Program-made: the position numbers and the translations under genes
Shown: one piece after another, positions 43,584-59,154 of the stretch
How positions within the stretch are numbered: the first letter of the stretch is position 1
How the letters are laid out: each line of letters opens with the position of its first letter
Source: Deinococcus depolymerans
Lineage (GTDB): Bacteria; Deinococcota; Deinococci; Deinococcales; Deinococcaceae
Assembly: GCF_039522025.1 (NCBI RefSeq)
Contig: NZ_BAAADB010000003.1
Span: 258,200 to 322,199, forward strand
Direction of reading: 5' to 3'
Length of the DNA stretch: 64,000 bases
The notes under the pieces: generated by a model
Seen by the model: the letters and a program-made list of their open reading frames with translations, nothing else
The model's database searches: none
What the model was told of the DNA's origin: nothing

Positions 43584-43909
43584 GTGCCGTTCCGGCCGAG
43601 CTGCTGCACGGCGCCGGTGAAGGCGGCGAATTCCTGGCGTTTGGCGTTCAGGGTGTCGCGGCCCCGGTCGGTGATGGCGTAGTACTTGCGGGGTTTGCCG
43701 TTGCGGCCGGTTTCGCCGTGCTGCGCGGCGAGCAGCCCCTCGGCTTCCAGGCGGTGCAGGGCGGGGTAGAGGCTGCCTTCCTTGAAGTCGAAGTACCCGC
43801 CGGTGCGGTCGCGGGCGGCCTGGATGATCGCGAAGCCGTACAGGGGCTGCTGTTCGAGGAGGGTCAGGAGGATCAGGTCGAGGTTGCCGCGCAGCAGGTC
43901 TGGGTTCAT
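43580..43909 (-). CDS. PadR-family transcriptional regulator
   Basis: A protein of 109 residues. The winged helix reads LDLILLTLLEQQPLYGFAIIQAAR then FDFKEGSLYPALHRLEAEGLLAAQ and GRPRKYYAIT-like RNGKPRKYYAITDRGRD. It represses its own operon in most relatives. GGAG lies about 6 nt upstream of the ATG. The promoter and operator are at 43971-44013. The next gene overlaps it (ATGA). Confidence 0.95.
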   Translation of the reverse strand: MNPDLLRGNLDLILLTLLEQQPLYGFAIIQAARDRTGGYFDFKEGSLYPALHRLEAEGLLAAQHGETGRNGKPRKYYAITDRGRDTLNAKRQEFAAFTGAVQQLGRNGT

Positions 43910-43970
43910 GGGTGCTCCGGTGTGGGGCTTTGGCCGCGTGGCGTCCCGCGTGGTTGCCGCCCCTGCATAG

Positions 43971-44013
43971 CTATGTCTGTCTACATAGTCTGCCTTGGTT
44001 GGCTCGCTGTCAA
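43971..44013 (-). promoter_or_regulatory. padR promoter with overlapping PadR operator
   Basis: On the minus strand, TTGACA (44008-44013) and GACTAT (43985-43990) have a 17-bp spacer. The palindrome CTATGT-CTGTCT-ACATAG (43971-43988) overlaps the -10 and start region and fits the ATGT/ACAT pattern bound by PadR proteins. A half-site CTATGTAG lies upstream at 44025-44032. Confidence 0.8.
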
Positions 44014-44077
44014 GCCCAGTCTGTCTATGTAGTGGGTGGCCGATGCACCGGAGGGACTGAACGGCCACACTGGATCC

Positions 44078-44743
44078 ATGCGCCCCTGGATGCTGACCGC
44101 CCCGCAGACCACCCTCTCCGAATCTGCCACCACCGCATTCCAGGCCGCGTGGGACGCCTGCGACCCGGCGCTCCTGCCGCCCGAGACACCCCGCTGGCTG
44201 TTCCTGCGCTGGCTTCAGGGGCAGGGCGTCCTGTTCCACGGCTCCCCGCAGGCCGGACTGACCGTCTTCGAGCCGCGCACGCCGCATGACCTGAGCGCCG
44301 ACGACTTCAGCAAACGTACGGGCGTGTTCGCCACCTCCGACGCGCTGTGGGCCTTGATGTACGCCCTGCGGGAGCGCAGTCGGGTGAAGCGCATGGTGAA
44401 CGCTGCCCTGCAGGTGCAGCAGACGGGCAGTTGGAGCGAGACACGGTACTTCCTGTCTCTGGCCCCACAACCGGACCTGACCGTGACGGGTGGTCAGGAA
44501 CTGCTCTCGACCGGCTTCGTGTACGTCCTGCCACCAGACGGCTTCGAGCGGATGCCGGACTATGACTGGCCGGGTCTGGGACGGGTGCGCGAACCGCACC
44601 TGATCTGCCCGCAGCCTGTCCGGCCACTGCTGTCGGTGCCGGTCACGCCGGCCGACTTTCCCCTGCCGGTGCGATTGCACGACGCCGCCACGGTCGACGC
44701 CCGTTGCGCGGCCGATCCGTGGGGGTTTCCCTGGCTGGACTGA
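44078..44743 (+). CDS. Hypothetical protein, possible ADP-ribosyltransferase-like fold
   Basis: A protein of 221 residues from ATG 44078; a GTG at 44036 would add 14 residues. VLFHGSPQAGLTVFEPRTPHD followed by GVFATSDALWALMYALRE resembles the H-G-S and FATSD-x-x-x-A segments of small ADP-ribosyltransferase-like or DUF-type proteins. I see no complete catalytic triad. CACACT lies 6 nt before the ATG. There is no signal or membrane segment. The function is unknown. Confidence 0.72.
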   Translation: MRPWMLTAPQTTLSESATTAFQAAWDACDPALLPPETPRWLFLRWLQGQGVLFHGSPQAGLTVFEPRTPHDLSADDFSKRTGVFATSDALWALMYALRERSRVKRMVNAALQVQQTGSWSETRYFLSLAPQPDLTVTGGQELLSTGFVYVLPPDGFERMPDYDWPGLGRVREPHLICPQPVRPLLSVPVTPADFPLPVRLHDAATVDARCAADPWGFPWLD

Positions 44744-44768
44744 TCCGGATTCAGGGGATTCCCGGTGG

Positions 44769-45242
44769 TCAGGGCGTCTGCTCTTCCACGTTCAGGGTGC
44801 TGCTGTCGGTGTTCTCGCTGGTCACGTCGGGGGCGGGTTCGGTGTACGTGCCGGCCTGCTCCGCGGCCGCTTCGGCGTCGCCACGGTCCACGTAGCGGAA
44901 CGTTTCGTCGTTCAGGCTGGTGACGGTGACGGTGTAGTCGCTCAGGCGCCGGGGGTCCAGGGTCACGGCGCTCGCCTTGACGGTGGCGGCCATGTCGGCG
45001 CTCAGGGCGTAGTCGCCCAGCAGGGCTGAGGTGCAGGGCTGGCCGTTCAGTCCGGCGGGCAGTTGCTGGGGCGTGGCGGTGGCGCGGGCGCGTTCGAGGG
45101 CCGTGACGCACTGCGTCCGGAAGTACAGGGCGTTGTCGTGCCGGAGTTGCCGGGCGCGTTTCTCGTTGTGGGCTTCGAACATGCCGCTGCACGAGGCCAG
45201 CGCGGCGGGCAGGGCCAGGATCAGCAGGAGGGGAAGGCGCAT
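44769..45242 (-). CDS. Small lipoprotein, unknown function
   Basis: A protein of 157 residues. The signal peptide ends in PAALASC, with the lipid Cys at about residue 18. The mature part has two further Cys residues and an acidic C-terminus (NTDSSTLNVEEQTP). TACACT lies 6 nt before the ATG (leaderless pattern). No domain is recognised. Confidence 0.8.
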   Translation of the reverse strand: MRLPLLLILALPAALASCSGMFEAHNEKRARQLRHDNALYFRTQCVTALERARATATPQQLPAGLNGQPCTSALLGDYALSADMAATVKASAVTLDPRRLSDYTVTVTSLNDETFRYVDRGDAEAAAEQAGTYTEPAPDVTSENTDSSTLNVEEQTP

Positions 45243-45292
45243 GACCCGAGTGTAGATGCCGGGGAAACAGCCGGAGACCGCAGGTGTGGAGG

Positions 45293-45353
45293 GTAGGCCA
45301 GAGGGCCTACCGCGCGAAAGAGACCCCCGGCGCCACGTGGGGGCTCGGGGGTC
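45293..45353 (-). terminator. Hairpins downstream of ndh
   Basis: GACCCCCG and CGGGGGTC (45322-45353) and GTAGGCC-AGAG-GGCCTAC (45293-45310) are two successive hairpins 19-79 bp after the ndh stop. Confidence 0.75.
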
Positions 45354-45371
45354 CTGGGGAACGAACTGGCT

Positions 45372-46511
<1,140 letters not shown>

Positions 46512-46522
46512 GTCAATCTCCT

Positions 46523-46536
46523 GTGAACGAATTCAC
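46523..46536. promoter_or_regulatory. Rex-like operator upstream of ndh
   Basis: GTGAA-CGAA-TTCAC matches the core of the redox repressor Rex site (TTGTGAA-N4-TTCACAA). It lies 11-25 bp upstream of the ndh start, around the ribosome site, where Rex binding would block expression when NADH is low relative to NAD. Confidence 0.7.
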
Positions 46537-46853
46537 GAGTTCTGTGGGCGGTCGGCCTACTCCCCCGCAAACACCGTCGGAACCACACGTCCCGAATCGG
46601 CAACAGTGTACATCCTACACCAAATCGGACTTGCGTGACCCGCTCCATCACAACACCATGAAGACCCCCCCGCACAACGCAGGAACAACCACAATGCCCC
46701 ATCCAGCGTCCCGGAGCCCTGATCACCCCCCACGGCCCGCTGTCCGGCGCCCCGGACAGCCCCCGCCCGAACGCTCCGCCTCCACGCGCCCCCGCCCGGA
46801 CCGCAGGCCCCCGCCGACACCCGCTGTCCGGGCAGGGACGCCACACGCCGGCG
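46537..46853. other. Intergenic region between ndh and the GAF regulator
   Basis: 317 bp, no gene seen. It includes a likely ndh -10 TACACT on the minus strand near 46608 and the hairpin CTGTCCGG-CGCC-CCGGACAG (46740-46759), a probable terminator for the regulator gene. Confidence 0.55.
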
Positions 46854-48035
46854 CTAGCGCACGGCCAGCAGGGCCGCGCGGCGCGCCCGCACCACCTCCC
46901 GCCGCGCGTCGCCCGCCTCCAGCAGCGACTCCAGCAGCGCCAACGCCTCCAGGTCATCGAAGCGCGCCGCGTACCGCCACAGCAACGCCGGATCCCGCCG
47001 CCCGCACACCGCGCGCCGCAGCGCCCCGTCCAGGTACGACCGCCAGTACGACAGCAGCGGCGACTCGCTCAACGGCAGCGGCGGCCCGTCGAACAGATCC
47101 AGCGCCCCGTCCAGCGCCCCGGCCAGCAGCAGCCCCTCCAGCCGCGTCACATCCAGCTCCACCGGCACCGACAGCCGGTACGGCCGCGACGCGATCTGCC
47201 CGCCCAGCAGGCCCCGCAGGGTGCTGACCTCGGACTTCAGGGTGCTGGACGTGATGGGCGCGTCCCCGTACACGTGCGCGTGCAGGGCGTCCAGCGTCAG
47301 GCCCTCCGGGTGCAGCGCCAGGACCGCCAGCAACTCCAGCTGCCGGGGGGTCAGGTGCAGGCAGCGCCCGCCCAGCTGCACCAGCGGCGTCCCGCACAGC
47401 CGCACCCGCAGCGTCACCTGCGGCCCCTGCGCCAGCTGCGCCTCGATGCGCTGCGCGTAATGCTGCGCGCTCGCCAGGCCCAGCGGCGTGCTCTGCTCCC
47501 ACACGGTACTCAGGTTCAGGACGCCCAGCAGCGTTCCCTGCGCGTCCCGCAGCGGCGCGCCGTAACACACCCAGTCGTGGACCGCCTGCACGTAATGCTC
47601 GGCGGCGAACACCCGCACCGCCGTCCGCTCGCGCAGCGCCAGCGCCAGCGCGTTCGTGCCCACGCTGCCCTCGTCCCAGTGGCCGCCCGGCACGAAATTC
47701 AGCGCCTGCCCCAGCCGCTGCATGCGCGCGCTGCCGGCCGTCCAGAGCAGCTGCCCGCGCGCGTCGGCCAGCGCCACCATCAGGTCACCGTCCTGCGCCA
47801 GCGCCATCAGTTCCGGCCGCAGGTCCCGCGTGGCGAACTCCAGCGGCGACCCCGTCCAGGCGGGCGCCTGATCCGACACCGGGGCCGACACCCGGTCCGC
47901 CGGGACCGACGCGGCCGACCGCGCCCACGAGGCCAGCACGCCCGCCGGAACGCTCCGGTCCGGAACGCCGCGCGACACGAACCGCTGCCAGGCCGTCACG
48001 CGGCGCTGCCTTTCCAGTACGAGTCGCTCGTTCAT
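46854..48035 (-). CDS. GAF-domain transcriptional regulator, divergent from cox operon
   Basis: A protein of 393 residues from ATG 48035. Residues 1-190 form an AcoR-type GAF sensor ([50 protein letters not shown]). The C-terminal part carries a winged helix, [37 protein letters not shown], but no AAA+ domain. It is encoded divergently from coxS, so it is the likely regulator of the oxidoreductase operon. The inducer is unknown. Confidence 0.85.
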   Translation of the reverse strand: MNERLVLERQRRVTAWQRFVSRGVPDRSVPAGVLASWARSAASVPADRVSAPVSDQAPAWTGSPLEFATRDLRPELMALAQDGDLMVALADARGQLLWTAGSARMQRLGQALNFVPGGHWDEGSVGTNALALALRERTAVRVFAAEHYVQAVHDWVCYGAPLRDAQGTLLGVLNLSTVWEQSTPLGLASAQHYAQRIEAQLAQGPQVTLRVRLCGTPLVQLGGRCLHLTPRQLELLAVLALHPEGLTLDALHAHVYGDAPITSSTLKSEVSTLRGLLGGQIASRPYRLSVPVELDVTRLEGLLLAGALDGALDLFDGPPLPLSESPLLSYWRSYLDGALRRAVCGRRDPALLWRYAARFDDLEALALLESLLEAGDARREVVRARRAALLAVR

Positions 48036-48184
48036 GCCCACGCGCACACCCTCCCCGGTCCCACCGGCCTGCGCCGCCCGGTCACGCCCCCACCCGGTCC
48101 GGGGCGACACTGCCTTTCTCTGCTGACCGTTTCAGGCTACCACGCGCCGCCCGGGCGGACCCCGGCACCCTTTTCCAACCTTTT

Positions 48185-48211
48185 TTGTGTTTCAATGAAC
48201 GCGTCACACAA
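48185..48211. promoter_or_regulatory. Inverted repeat upstream of the cox operon
   Basis: TTGTGT-N15-ACACAA (48185-48190, 48206-48211) lies 67-93 bp upstream of coxS and next to an A/T-rich stretch. It is a candidate operator for the divergent GAF regulator. Confidence 0.4.
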
Positions 48212-48277
48212 TCCAGTCCTGGCGGCCGGTCACAGGCAGCCGCCCCCACGCACCCCGCAGTCTCACCGGAGGCCCGC

Positions 48278-48763
<486 letters not shown>

Positions 48764-48889
48764 ATCCGGGGGCCATGAGCTCTGAGCCGTGAGCTCAGAG
48801 CCCACGCGCCGCTTCCTCACAGCCCACAGCCCACAGCTCACAGGCCACAGCTCAGAGCCCACAGCCCACTCCCAGGGAGGCATCACCCC
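48764..48889 (+). repeat. Low-complexity intercistronic spacer in the cox operon
   Basis: It contains GCTCTGAG-N7-CTCAGAGC (48779-48801) and then repeated CCCACAGC/CTCACAGG units. The final GGGAGG is the ribosome site for coxL. Confidence 0.75.
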
Positions 48890-51277
<2,388 letters not shown>

Positions 51278-51372
51278 GGCGTTGACAGGTGAAGGTTGAT
51301 GGTTGATAGAAACCGCCAACCTTCTCTATCAACTGTCACCTTTCACCCATCAACCCCATCCCGGAGGGATTC
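51278..51372 (+). repeat. Long imperfect hairpin between coxL and coxM
   Basis: Arms 51281-51310 and 51325-51354 match at 24 of 30 positions; the sequence is built of GGTTGAT/GGTGAA-type units. GGAGGG after it is the coxM ribosome site. Confidence 0.75.
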
Positions 51373-52167
51373 ATGTATCCAGCCAACTTCGAGTACCAGA
51401 AAGCCGACAGTGTCGATCAGGCCATCGCTGCGCTCGCCGCGAACCCCGATCTGAAACTCATCGCCGGGGGTCACAGCCTGCTGCCCGCCATGAAACTCCG
51501 GCTGGCGCAGCCGCCCGCCCTGCTGGACATCTGGGGCATTCAGGAAATGAAAGGGATTACCCGCGACGGCGACTGGTACGTGGTGGGCGCCATGACCACC
51601 CACGCCGAAGTGCTGCGCAGCGACCTCCCGCTGTTCCCCGAGGTGGCCGGGTGGGTCGGTGACCCCATGGTCCGCAACCGGGGCACCATCGGCGGCAGTC
51701 TGGCGCACGCCGACCCCAGCGCCGACTACCCGGCCGCCGCGCTGGCACTGGGCGTGCAGTTCGTCATCCGCGGCCCCGGCGGCGAACGCACCGTGGACGC
51801 CGACGACATGTTCGTCGGGATGTTCGAGAGTGCCGTGCAGCCGGGCGAACTCCTGACCCACATCCGCATTCCCGCCACCACGCAGGCGAGCGCGTACGAG
51901 AAGTTCCGCCACCCCGCCAGCCACTACGCCGTCGTGGGCGTCGCCGTCGCGCGGCACGCCAGCGGCGAGGTCCGCGCCGCGTACACCGGCGCCGCCGAGA
52001 AAGCCCACCGCCTGACCAAACTGGAAGACGCCGTGAACTCCTCCCAGGCCGTCCCCACCGGACTGGTCGAGGCGGGCGACCTGCTCGGCGACCGCTTCGC
52101 CAGCGCCGAGTACCGCGCGCACCTCGTGGACGTCCTCGCTGCCCGCGCCGTGGAACGCCTCGGCTGA
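51373..52167 (+). CDS. coxM: Molybdenum hydroxylase FAD subunit (CoxM-like)
   Basis: A protein of 264 residues. The FAD motifs are AGGHSLLPAMKLRL (about 32-45) and GTIGGSLAHADPSADYPAA (about 104-122). It accepts electrons from the iron-sulfur subunit. The operon ends at a strong terminator 8 bp after its stop. Confidence 0.95.
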   Translation: MYPANFEYQKADSVDQAIAALAANPDLKLIAGGHSLLPAMKLRLAQPPALLDIWGIQEMKGITRDGDWYVVGAMTTHAEVLRSDLPLFPEVAGWVGDPMVRNRGTIGGSLAHADPSADYPAAALALGVQFVIRGPGGERTVDADDMFVGMFESAVQPGELLTHIRIPATTQASAYEKFRHPASHYAVVGVAVARHASGEVRAAYTGAAEKAHRLTKLEDAVNSSQAVPTGLVEAGDLLGDRFASAEYRAHLVDVLAARAVERLG

Positions 52168-52174
52168 ACCTCAC

Positions 52175-52212
52175 GGCGGCGCCCACCCTCCGCTGCGGGG
52201 GTGGGCGCCGCC
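52175..52212. terminator. Bidirectional terminator after coxM
   Basis: GGCGGCGCCCACCC and GGGTGGGCGCCGCC form a 14-bp stem between the convergent coxM and DUF1345 genes. Confidence 0.88.
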
Positions 52213-52227
52213 AGTTCCCACCTCCGG

Positions 52228-52884
52228 CTACTGGATCAGGCCCGCCACCCCGTTGATCGTCACGGCAATGATCACCGTGCCGAACACGAACGACAGCAGC
52301 GCGTGCCCCAGCAGCAGGCGGCGCATCGCGCGGGTGTTCAGGTTCGTGTCGCTCACCTGATACGTCATGCCGATGGTCACGCTCAGGTACGCGAAATCCC
52401 AGTACGTGGGTTCCTCCAGATGATCGTTCCCGTGCGGGAACAGCACGCCACGCCCGTCCCGGTAGTACCGGCGGGCGTAATGCAGGGTGTACTCGGTCTG
52501 CACCAGCAGCCATGAGGCGACGACCGTCACAACAGCCAGGACCGTCAGCAGCACCTCCGGCAGGCCACGCTGGTCATGCGCGGCAGACAGCAGGAAAACC
52601 ACGCCGACCAGACTGATGATGGCCGTGAACGTCGTGATGGTCGCCGCGACGGCACGCGTGTCGTCCTCGCGGGTGGCGAGCTGCCGGGTACGTTCGGGCC
52701 CGGCCGTCATCATGACGGGCCACAGCTGCGCCATCACCGTCACGCAGAAGGTCACCCAGGCGCTCAGCGTGCGGGTTTCCGGCAGCCAGTCACGCGGGGT
52801 CAACAGGGTGATGATGAGAGCCGCGCCGAGGCCGATCAGGAGCCGCGTGGCGGCGTGTGGGCGCGGCTTGCGGTCACGTGGCAT
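52228..52884 (-). CDS. DUF1345 membrane protein
   Basis: A protein of 218 residues with about six membrane helices. YWDFAYLSVTIGMTYQVSDTNLN is the conserved family segment (about 162-184). The function is unknown. TATGCT lies 6 nt before the ATG. It converges on coxM and is divergent from the MliC-like gene. Confidence 0.92.
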   Translation of the reverse strand: MPRDRKPRPHAATRLLIGLGAALIITLLTPRDWLPETRTLSAWVTFCVTVMAQLWPVMMTAGPERTRQLATREDDTRAVAATITTFTAIISLVGVVFLLSAAHDQRGLPEVLLTVLAVVTVVASWLLVQTEYTLHYARRYYRDGRGVLFPHGNDHLEEPTYWDFAYLSVTIGMTYQVSDTNLNTRAMRRLLLGHALLSFVFGTVIIAVTINGVAGLIQ

Positions 52885-52956
52885 GCCTGGAGCATACGCC
52901 GGGCGTTGTCACGCGCCGCTCGGATTCCCTTCATGCGCCGGGCCTAGGGTAAGGGC

Positions 52957-53343
52957 ATGAGTGTTCGTTCCTGGTTGACTGGTGCCCTGGTGGGGTGCGT
53001 GGCGTACGGATCCACGGCGGTGGCGGTCACGCCGCCCGTGCAGGTGAACTACCGCGTGTTCCAGTACGCCTGCGCGGGCGGGCAGAACCTGAAGGTGTAC
53101 TACGTGCAGTTCGGGAATCAGCCCATGTTCGCCATGCTCGACTGGAAGGGCCAGCGGCACGGACTGGCGCAGGCCATCAGCGCCAGCGGCGCCCGCTACG
53201 CCAGCCTCAGCGGCCCCGCCGGCGCGCGCGGCGGCCTGCAGTGGTGGGAACACCAGGGCGCGGCGGAACTCAGCACCTTCACCGGGAACAGCACCACCAC
53301 CACGAAAACCCTCCTGACCGGCTGCAAGACCACCGGGCGCTGA
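52957..53343 (+). CDS. MliC-family (C-type lysozyme inhibitor) exported protein
   Basis: A protein of 128 residues. A signal peptide ends near TAVAVTPP. YRVFQYACAGGQNLKVYYV followed by LAQAISASGARYASLSGP and LQWWEHQGAAEL is the MliC/PliC fold, with Cys residues placed for the family disulfide. Members block the active site of C-type lysozyme outside the cell. TAGGGT lies 6 nt before the ATG. Confidence 0.87.
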   Translation: MSVRSWLTGALVGCVAYGSTAVAVTPPVQVNYRVFQYACAGGQNLKVYYVQFGNQPMFAMLDWKGQRHGLAQAISASGARYASLSGPAGARGGLQWWEHQGAAELSTFTGNSTTTTKTLLTGCKTTGR

Positions 53344-53385
53344 CCTGAGGCACGGCAGGGCCGGGCGCGCCGCTAGGCTCCGGAC

Positions 53386-53520
53386 GTGCCCACCCCCCCT
53401 CCGGTCGCCGTGCGGATGATCAGCTGGGACCACCCGCAGGTGGAGGTCCCAGCGAGTGCCTTCAGCGCCTTCCCCGACCGGGTGCTGGCCCTCGCGCAGG
53501 CGCCGCTGGCCCTTCGCTAA
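53386..53520 (+). CDS. Candidate 44-residue protein from a leaderless GTG start
   Basis: The peptide begins MPTPPPVAVRMISWDHPQ and ends ALAQAPLALR. TAGGCT (53374-53379) lies 6 nt before the GTG, exactly as for mfd just downstream, and nearly all third codon bases are G or C. It has no known motif and could be a remnant of a longer gene. It sits between the MliC-like gene and mfd. Confidence 0.5.
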   Translation: MPTPPPVAVRMISWDHPQVEVPASAFSAFPDRVLALAQAPLALR

Positions 53521-53568
53521 GTCTTTTCGCTCTCGGTCTTTCCAGGGGGGGGCGGGTACACTCTTCCG

Positions 53569-56712
<3,144 letters not shown>

Positions 56713-57451
56713 GCCGGCACTCATACGACCTCCGGTAGCACGGTCTGGTTGCAGATGCTGGATCAGTTTCAGGCGCTGGCTACTTATCGAGGTGAGGTGG
56801 AAGGTGGGTGCCTGGCGGCGGGCCTCCCCACCCCCCAGCCCCCTCCGCAAGCGGCTCATACGAGTACCCCAGGGGGGCAGGGGGAGCAGTCGCTGCGCTC
56901 GGCAAGAGGTTTTACTGGTGCGGCGTGGTTGTGTTGAGCGCTGACGTGTCCGGCTTCGACGCCATCCTGCCGCCCCCCGTGGAAGGCCCGCGCGCTGCGC
57001 GCACGACGGCCGGTGGTGATCTGCGGTGGCTGGCAGGGCACCTTGCTGAACGCCGCTGATCTACTTCGAAACCCGGCTTTGGCAACAGCCGAAAAAGTAG
57101 AACCTTCTGGTACTCACCAAGTTGGCTGGCCCGCCCGGCGTCGTGGCAACGCGGCCCGTCGTGCGCGCAGCGCGCGGGGCGCCCGCCGCGAACTCGGAGG
57201 TCTGCAACCCCATCCGTGGCCGAACCCGCCAGTCACCCACCCATAAAGCCAGAGAAATACCTGCCCAGTGCAACGCTGCTCCCCCTGCCCCCCTGGGGTA
57301 CTCGTATGAGCCGCTTGCGGAGGGGGCTGGGGGGTGGGGAAGCCCACACGGAAACCCCACCGTCAGGCGCCCACCTTCCACCGCCGGGGAAAAGCTGGAC
57401 CCCCCGTCTGCCTGTTCGTGGAACGGTGATGACCCCCGGTACACTGGTGGC
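56713..57451. repeat. Noncoding region formed by two inverted copies of a repeat
   Basis: 56825-56889 and 57276-57340 are perfect 65-bp inverted repeats. 56987-57009 and 57156-57178 form a second, perfect 23-bp pair, and 56796-56808 and 57370-57382 form an outer 13-bp pair. Sequence between the paired blocks is diverged. Open frames across it encode Pro/Gly-rich peptides that are repeat artefacts. Confidence 0.88.
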
Positions 57452-58495
57452 ATGACCACCGTTTCGCCCCTGCTGCCGCAGGCCGGGCTGTCCGGCGCCC
57501 CGTACCGCGCTTCGACGCGGCAGAATCTGCTGACCATCGCGCTGGGCTGGTGGTTGCTGGGCGGGATCTTCGTGGACGGCTGGGCGCACAATCAGTTCGG
57601 GGAGTCGCTGGAGACGTTCTTCACGCCGTGGCACGCGCTGTTCTACAGCGGGTTCCTGGCCGTGGCGGGCTGGTGCCTGCTGCTGGCGTCGCGTGGGTGG
57701 CGGCGGGGGCGGCGCGGTCTGGCGGCGTTTCCGGAGGGGTACCATCTGGCGGCGTTGGGTGTGCCGTTGTTCGGACTGGGTGGGTTGGGTGACATGGGGT
57801 GGCACACGGTTTTTGGGATCGAGGTGGGGATCGAGGCGCTGCTGTCTCCCACGCACCTGCTGCTGTTCGCGGGGGCGGCCCTGATCGTGGCGTCGCCCCT
57901 GAATGCGGCGTGGCGGTCCCCGGCGGCGCGCACGGCAGCGGGTGGCGTGCGGTGGGTGGCGGCGCTGTCCGGCACGTCCCTGCTGGCAGCGACGGCGTTC
58001 ATGCACATGTACCTGTGGGGTCTGATGACCGTCCCGCAGGGGTTGGGGTGGGTGCAGACGCGCGGCGAACTGAGCGCGATCCTGCTGACGGCGCTGATCA
58101 TGACGGCGCCGGTCCTGCTGATCCTGCGCCGGTTTGCGTTGCCGTTCGGGGCGGTGACGGTCATGTACTTCGTGACGAACCTGGGTATGAGTTTCATGCT
58201 CGCGCCGGGCGAGTGGCGCGTGCCGGTGCTCGCGGCGTTCAGTGGCCTGCTGGTGGACGCCCTGCACGCCCTGCTGCGTCCCGGTGCGGCGCGGGTGTGG
58301 CAGCTTCGGGCGTTCGCGTTCCTGCTGCCGCTGTGCGTGTGGGTGCCGTACCTGGGCGGGGCCGTGCGCCTGGGCCTGAGTAACCTGAGCCTGGAACTGT
58401 GGCTGGGCGTGGCGGTCATGACTGGCCTGGGCGGCGTGGCCCTGAGTGCCCTGGTGTTTCCCGCGCCGCTGCCCCCGCAGGCGCTGGAGGAATAG
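57452..58495 (+). CDS. Integral membrane protein, unknown function
   Basis: A protein of 347 residues with about nine membrane helices. TACACT lies 6 nt before the ATG at 57452. Notable parts are DGWAHNQFGESLETFFTPWHALFYSGF, GDMGWHTVFGIEVGIEALLSPTHLLLF and MHMYLWGLM. The repeated His residues inside or near helices could bind metal or heme, but I know no family. It is divergently organised relative to nothing nearby and probably monocistronic. Confidence 0.85.
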   Translation: MTTVSPLLPQAGLSGAPYRASTRQNLLTIALGWWLLGGIFVDGWAHNQFGESLETFFTPWHALFYSGFLAVAGWCLLLASRGWRRGRRGLAAFPEGYHLAALGVPLFGLGGLGDMGWHTVFGIEVGIEALLSPTHLLLFAGAALIVASPLNAAWRSPAARTAAGGVRWVAALSGTSLLAATAFMHMYLWGLMTVPQGLGWVQTRGELSAILLTALIMTAPVLLILRRFALPFGAVTVMYFVTNLGMSFMLAPGEWRVPVLAAFSGLLVDALHALLRPGAARVWQLRAFAFLLPLCVWVPYLGGAVRLGLSNLSLELWLGVAVMTGLGGVALSALVFPAPLPPQALEE

Positions 58496-58523
58496 CGCCG
58501 GGCAGGAGGGAGGCGGCGGACCG

Positions 58524-59144
58524 TCAGTGGTGGTGCGTGGGTGCCGGGCTGCCGGGGTCCAGGCCCGGCGGGGGCGGCAGCGGGGTCTGGGTGCGCCGCC
58601 GCAGCAGGGCGCTCAGGGTGGTGATCTCGCCGCGTTGCGTACCCGTGATCTGCCGTGCCAGCAGGCCCACCTGCGGAAGCACGCCGGCCTCCAGCGCAGG
58701 CCGCGCCATGACCAGCGCTCCCTGGTGGTGGCGGATCATCAGGCGCAGGAACAGTGCCTCGGCCTCCGGGACGGGGCTGGTGTTCAGGGCATTCAGTTCG
58801 GCGGGGGACGCCATGCCCATCTGGCGGGCGTGAGCGGCGGGCAGGGGCGCGGCCGGGTCCACGGGCGGCAGGGTCCACAGGCGCAGCCAGCCCTGCATCT
58901 GCCGGATCTGTTCCTGCTGCCCCAGCTCGATGTCCAGTGCCAGCGAGCGCAGCGTGCGGTCCCCGGAACGCCGCCGCAGGGCCTGTGCCATCGTGATCGC
59001 CTGGGTGTGGTGGGGGATCATGCCGCGCACGAACGTCACCTCGGCGCTGTGCGGGCCGGGCGCTGTCTGCCGGGGCGTGAGGGCCAGCAGCGCCCCGCCG
59101 CCCAGCAGCAGCGCCGCCAGCACGCCCGCTGCCATGCGCCTCAC
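58524..59144 (-). CDS. DUF305 His-rich exported protein
   Basis: A protein of 206 residues from GTG 59144 (ATG 59135 is an alternative). An N-terminal membrane or signal helix is followed by two DUF305 units with MIPHHTQAITMAQ and MIRHHQGALVMAR, each followed by conserved helical Gln/Glu. The C-terminus ends HHH. The family is often linked to copper resistance, but the function is unproven. It lies 10 bp after trhO on the same strand. Confidence 0.92.
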   Translation of the reverse strand: MRRMAAGVLAALLLGGGALLALTPRQTAPGPHSAEVTFVRGMIPHHTQAITMAQALRRRSGDRTLRSLALDIELGQQEQIRQMQGWLRLWTLPPVDPAAPLPAAHARQMGMASPAELNALNTSPVPEAEALFLRLMIRHHQGALVMARPALEAGVLPQVGLLARQITGTQRGEITTLSALLRRRTQTPLPPPPGLDPGSPAPTHHH

Positions 59145-59154
59145 GCGGCTGCCT

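Noticed and set aside
56713..57451. Retron or CRISPR-like array in the inverted-repeat region.
   Set aside because: No reverse transcriptase or cas gene is nearby and there are only two inverted copies, not a direct array.
57061..57591. Pro/Gly-rich minus-strand protein across the inverted repeats.
   Set aside because: It runs through repeat DNA on both sides and has a counterpart in the other copy in a different frame; it is a repeat artefact.
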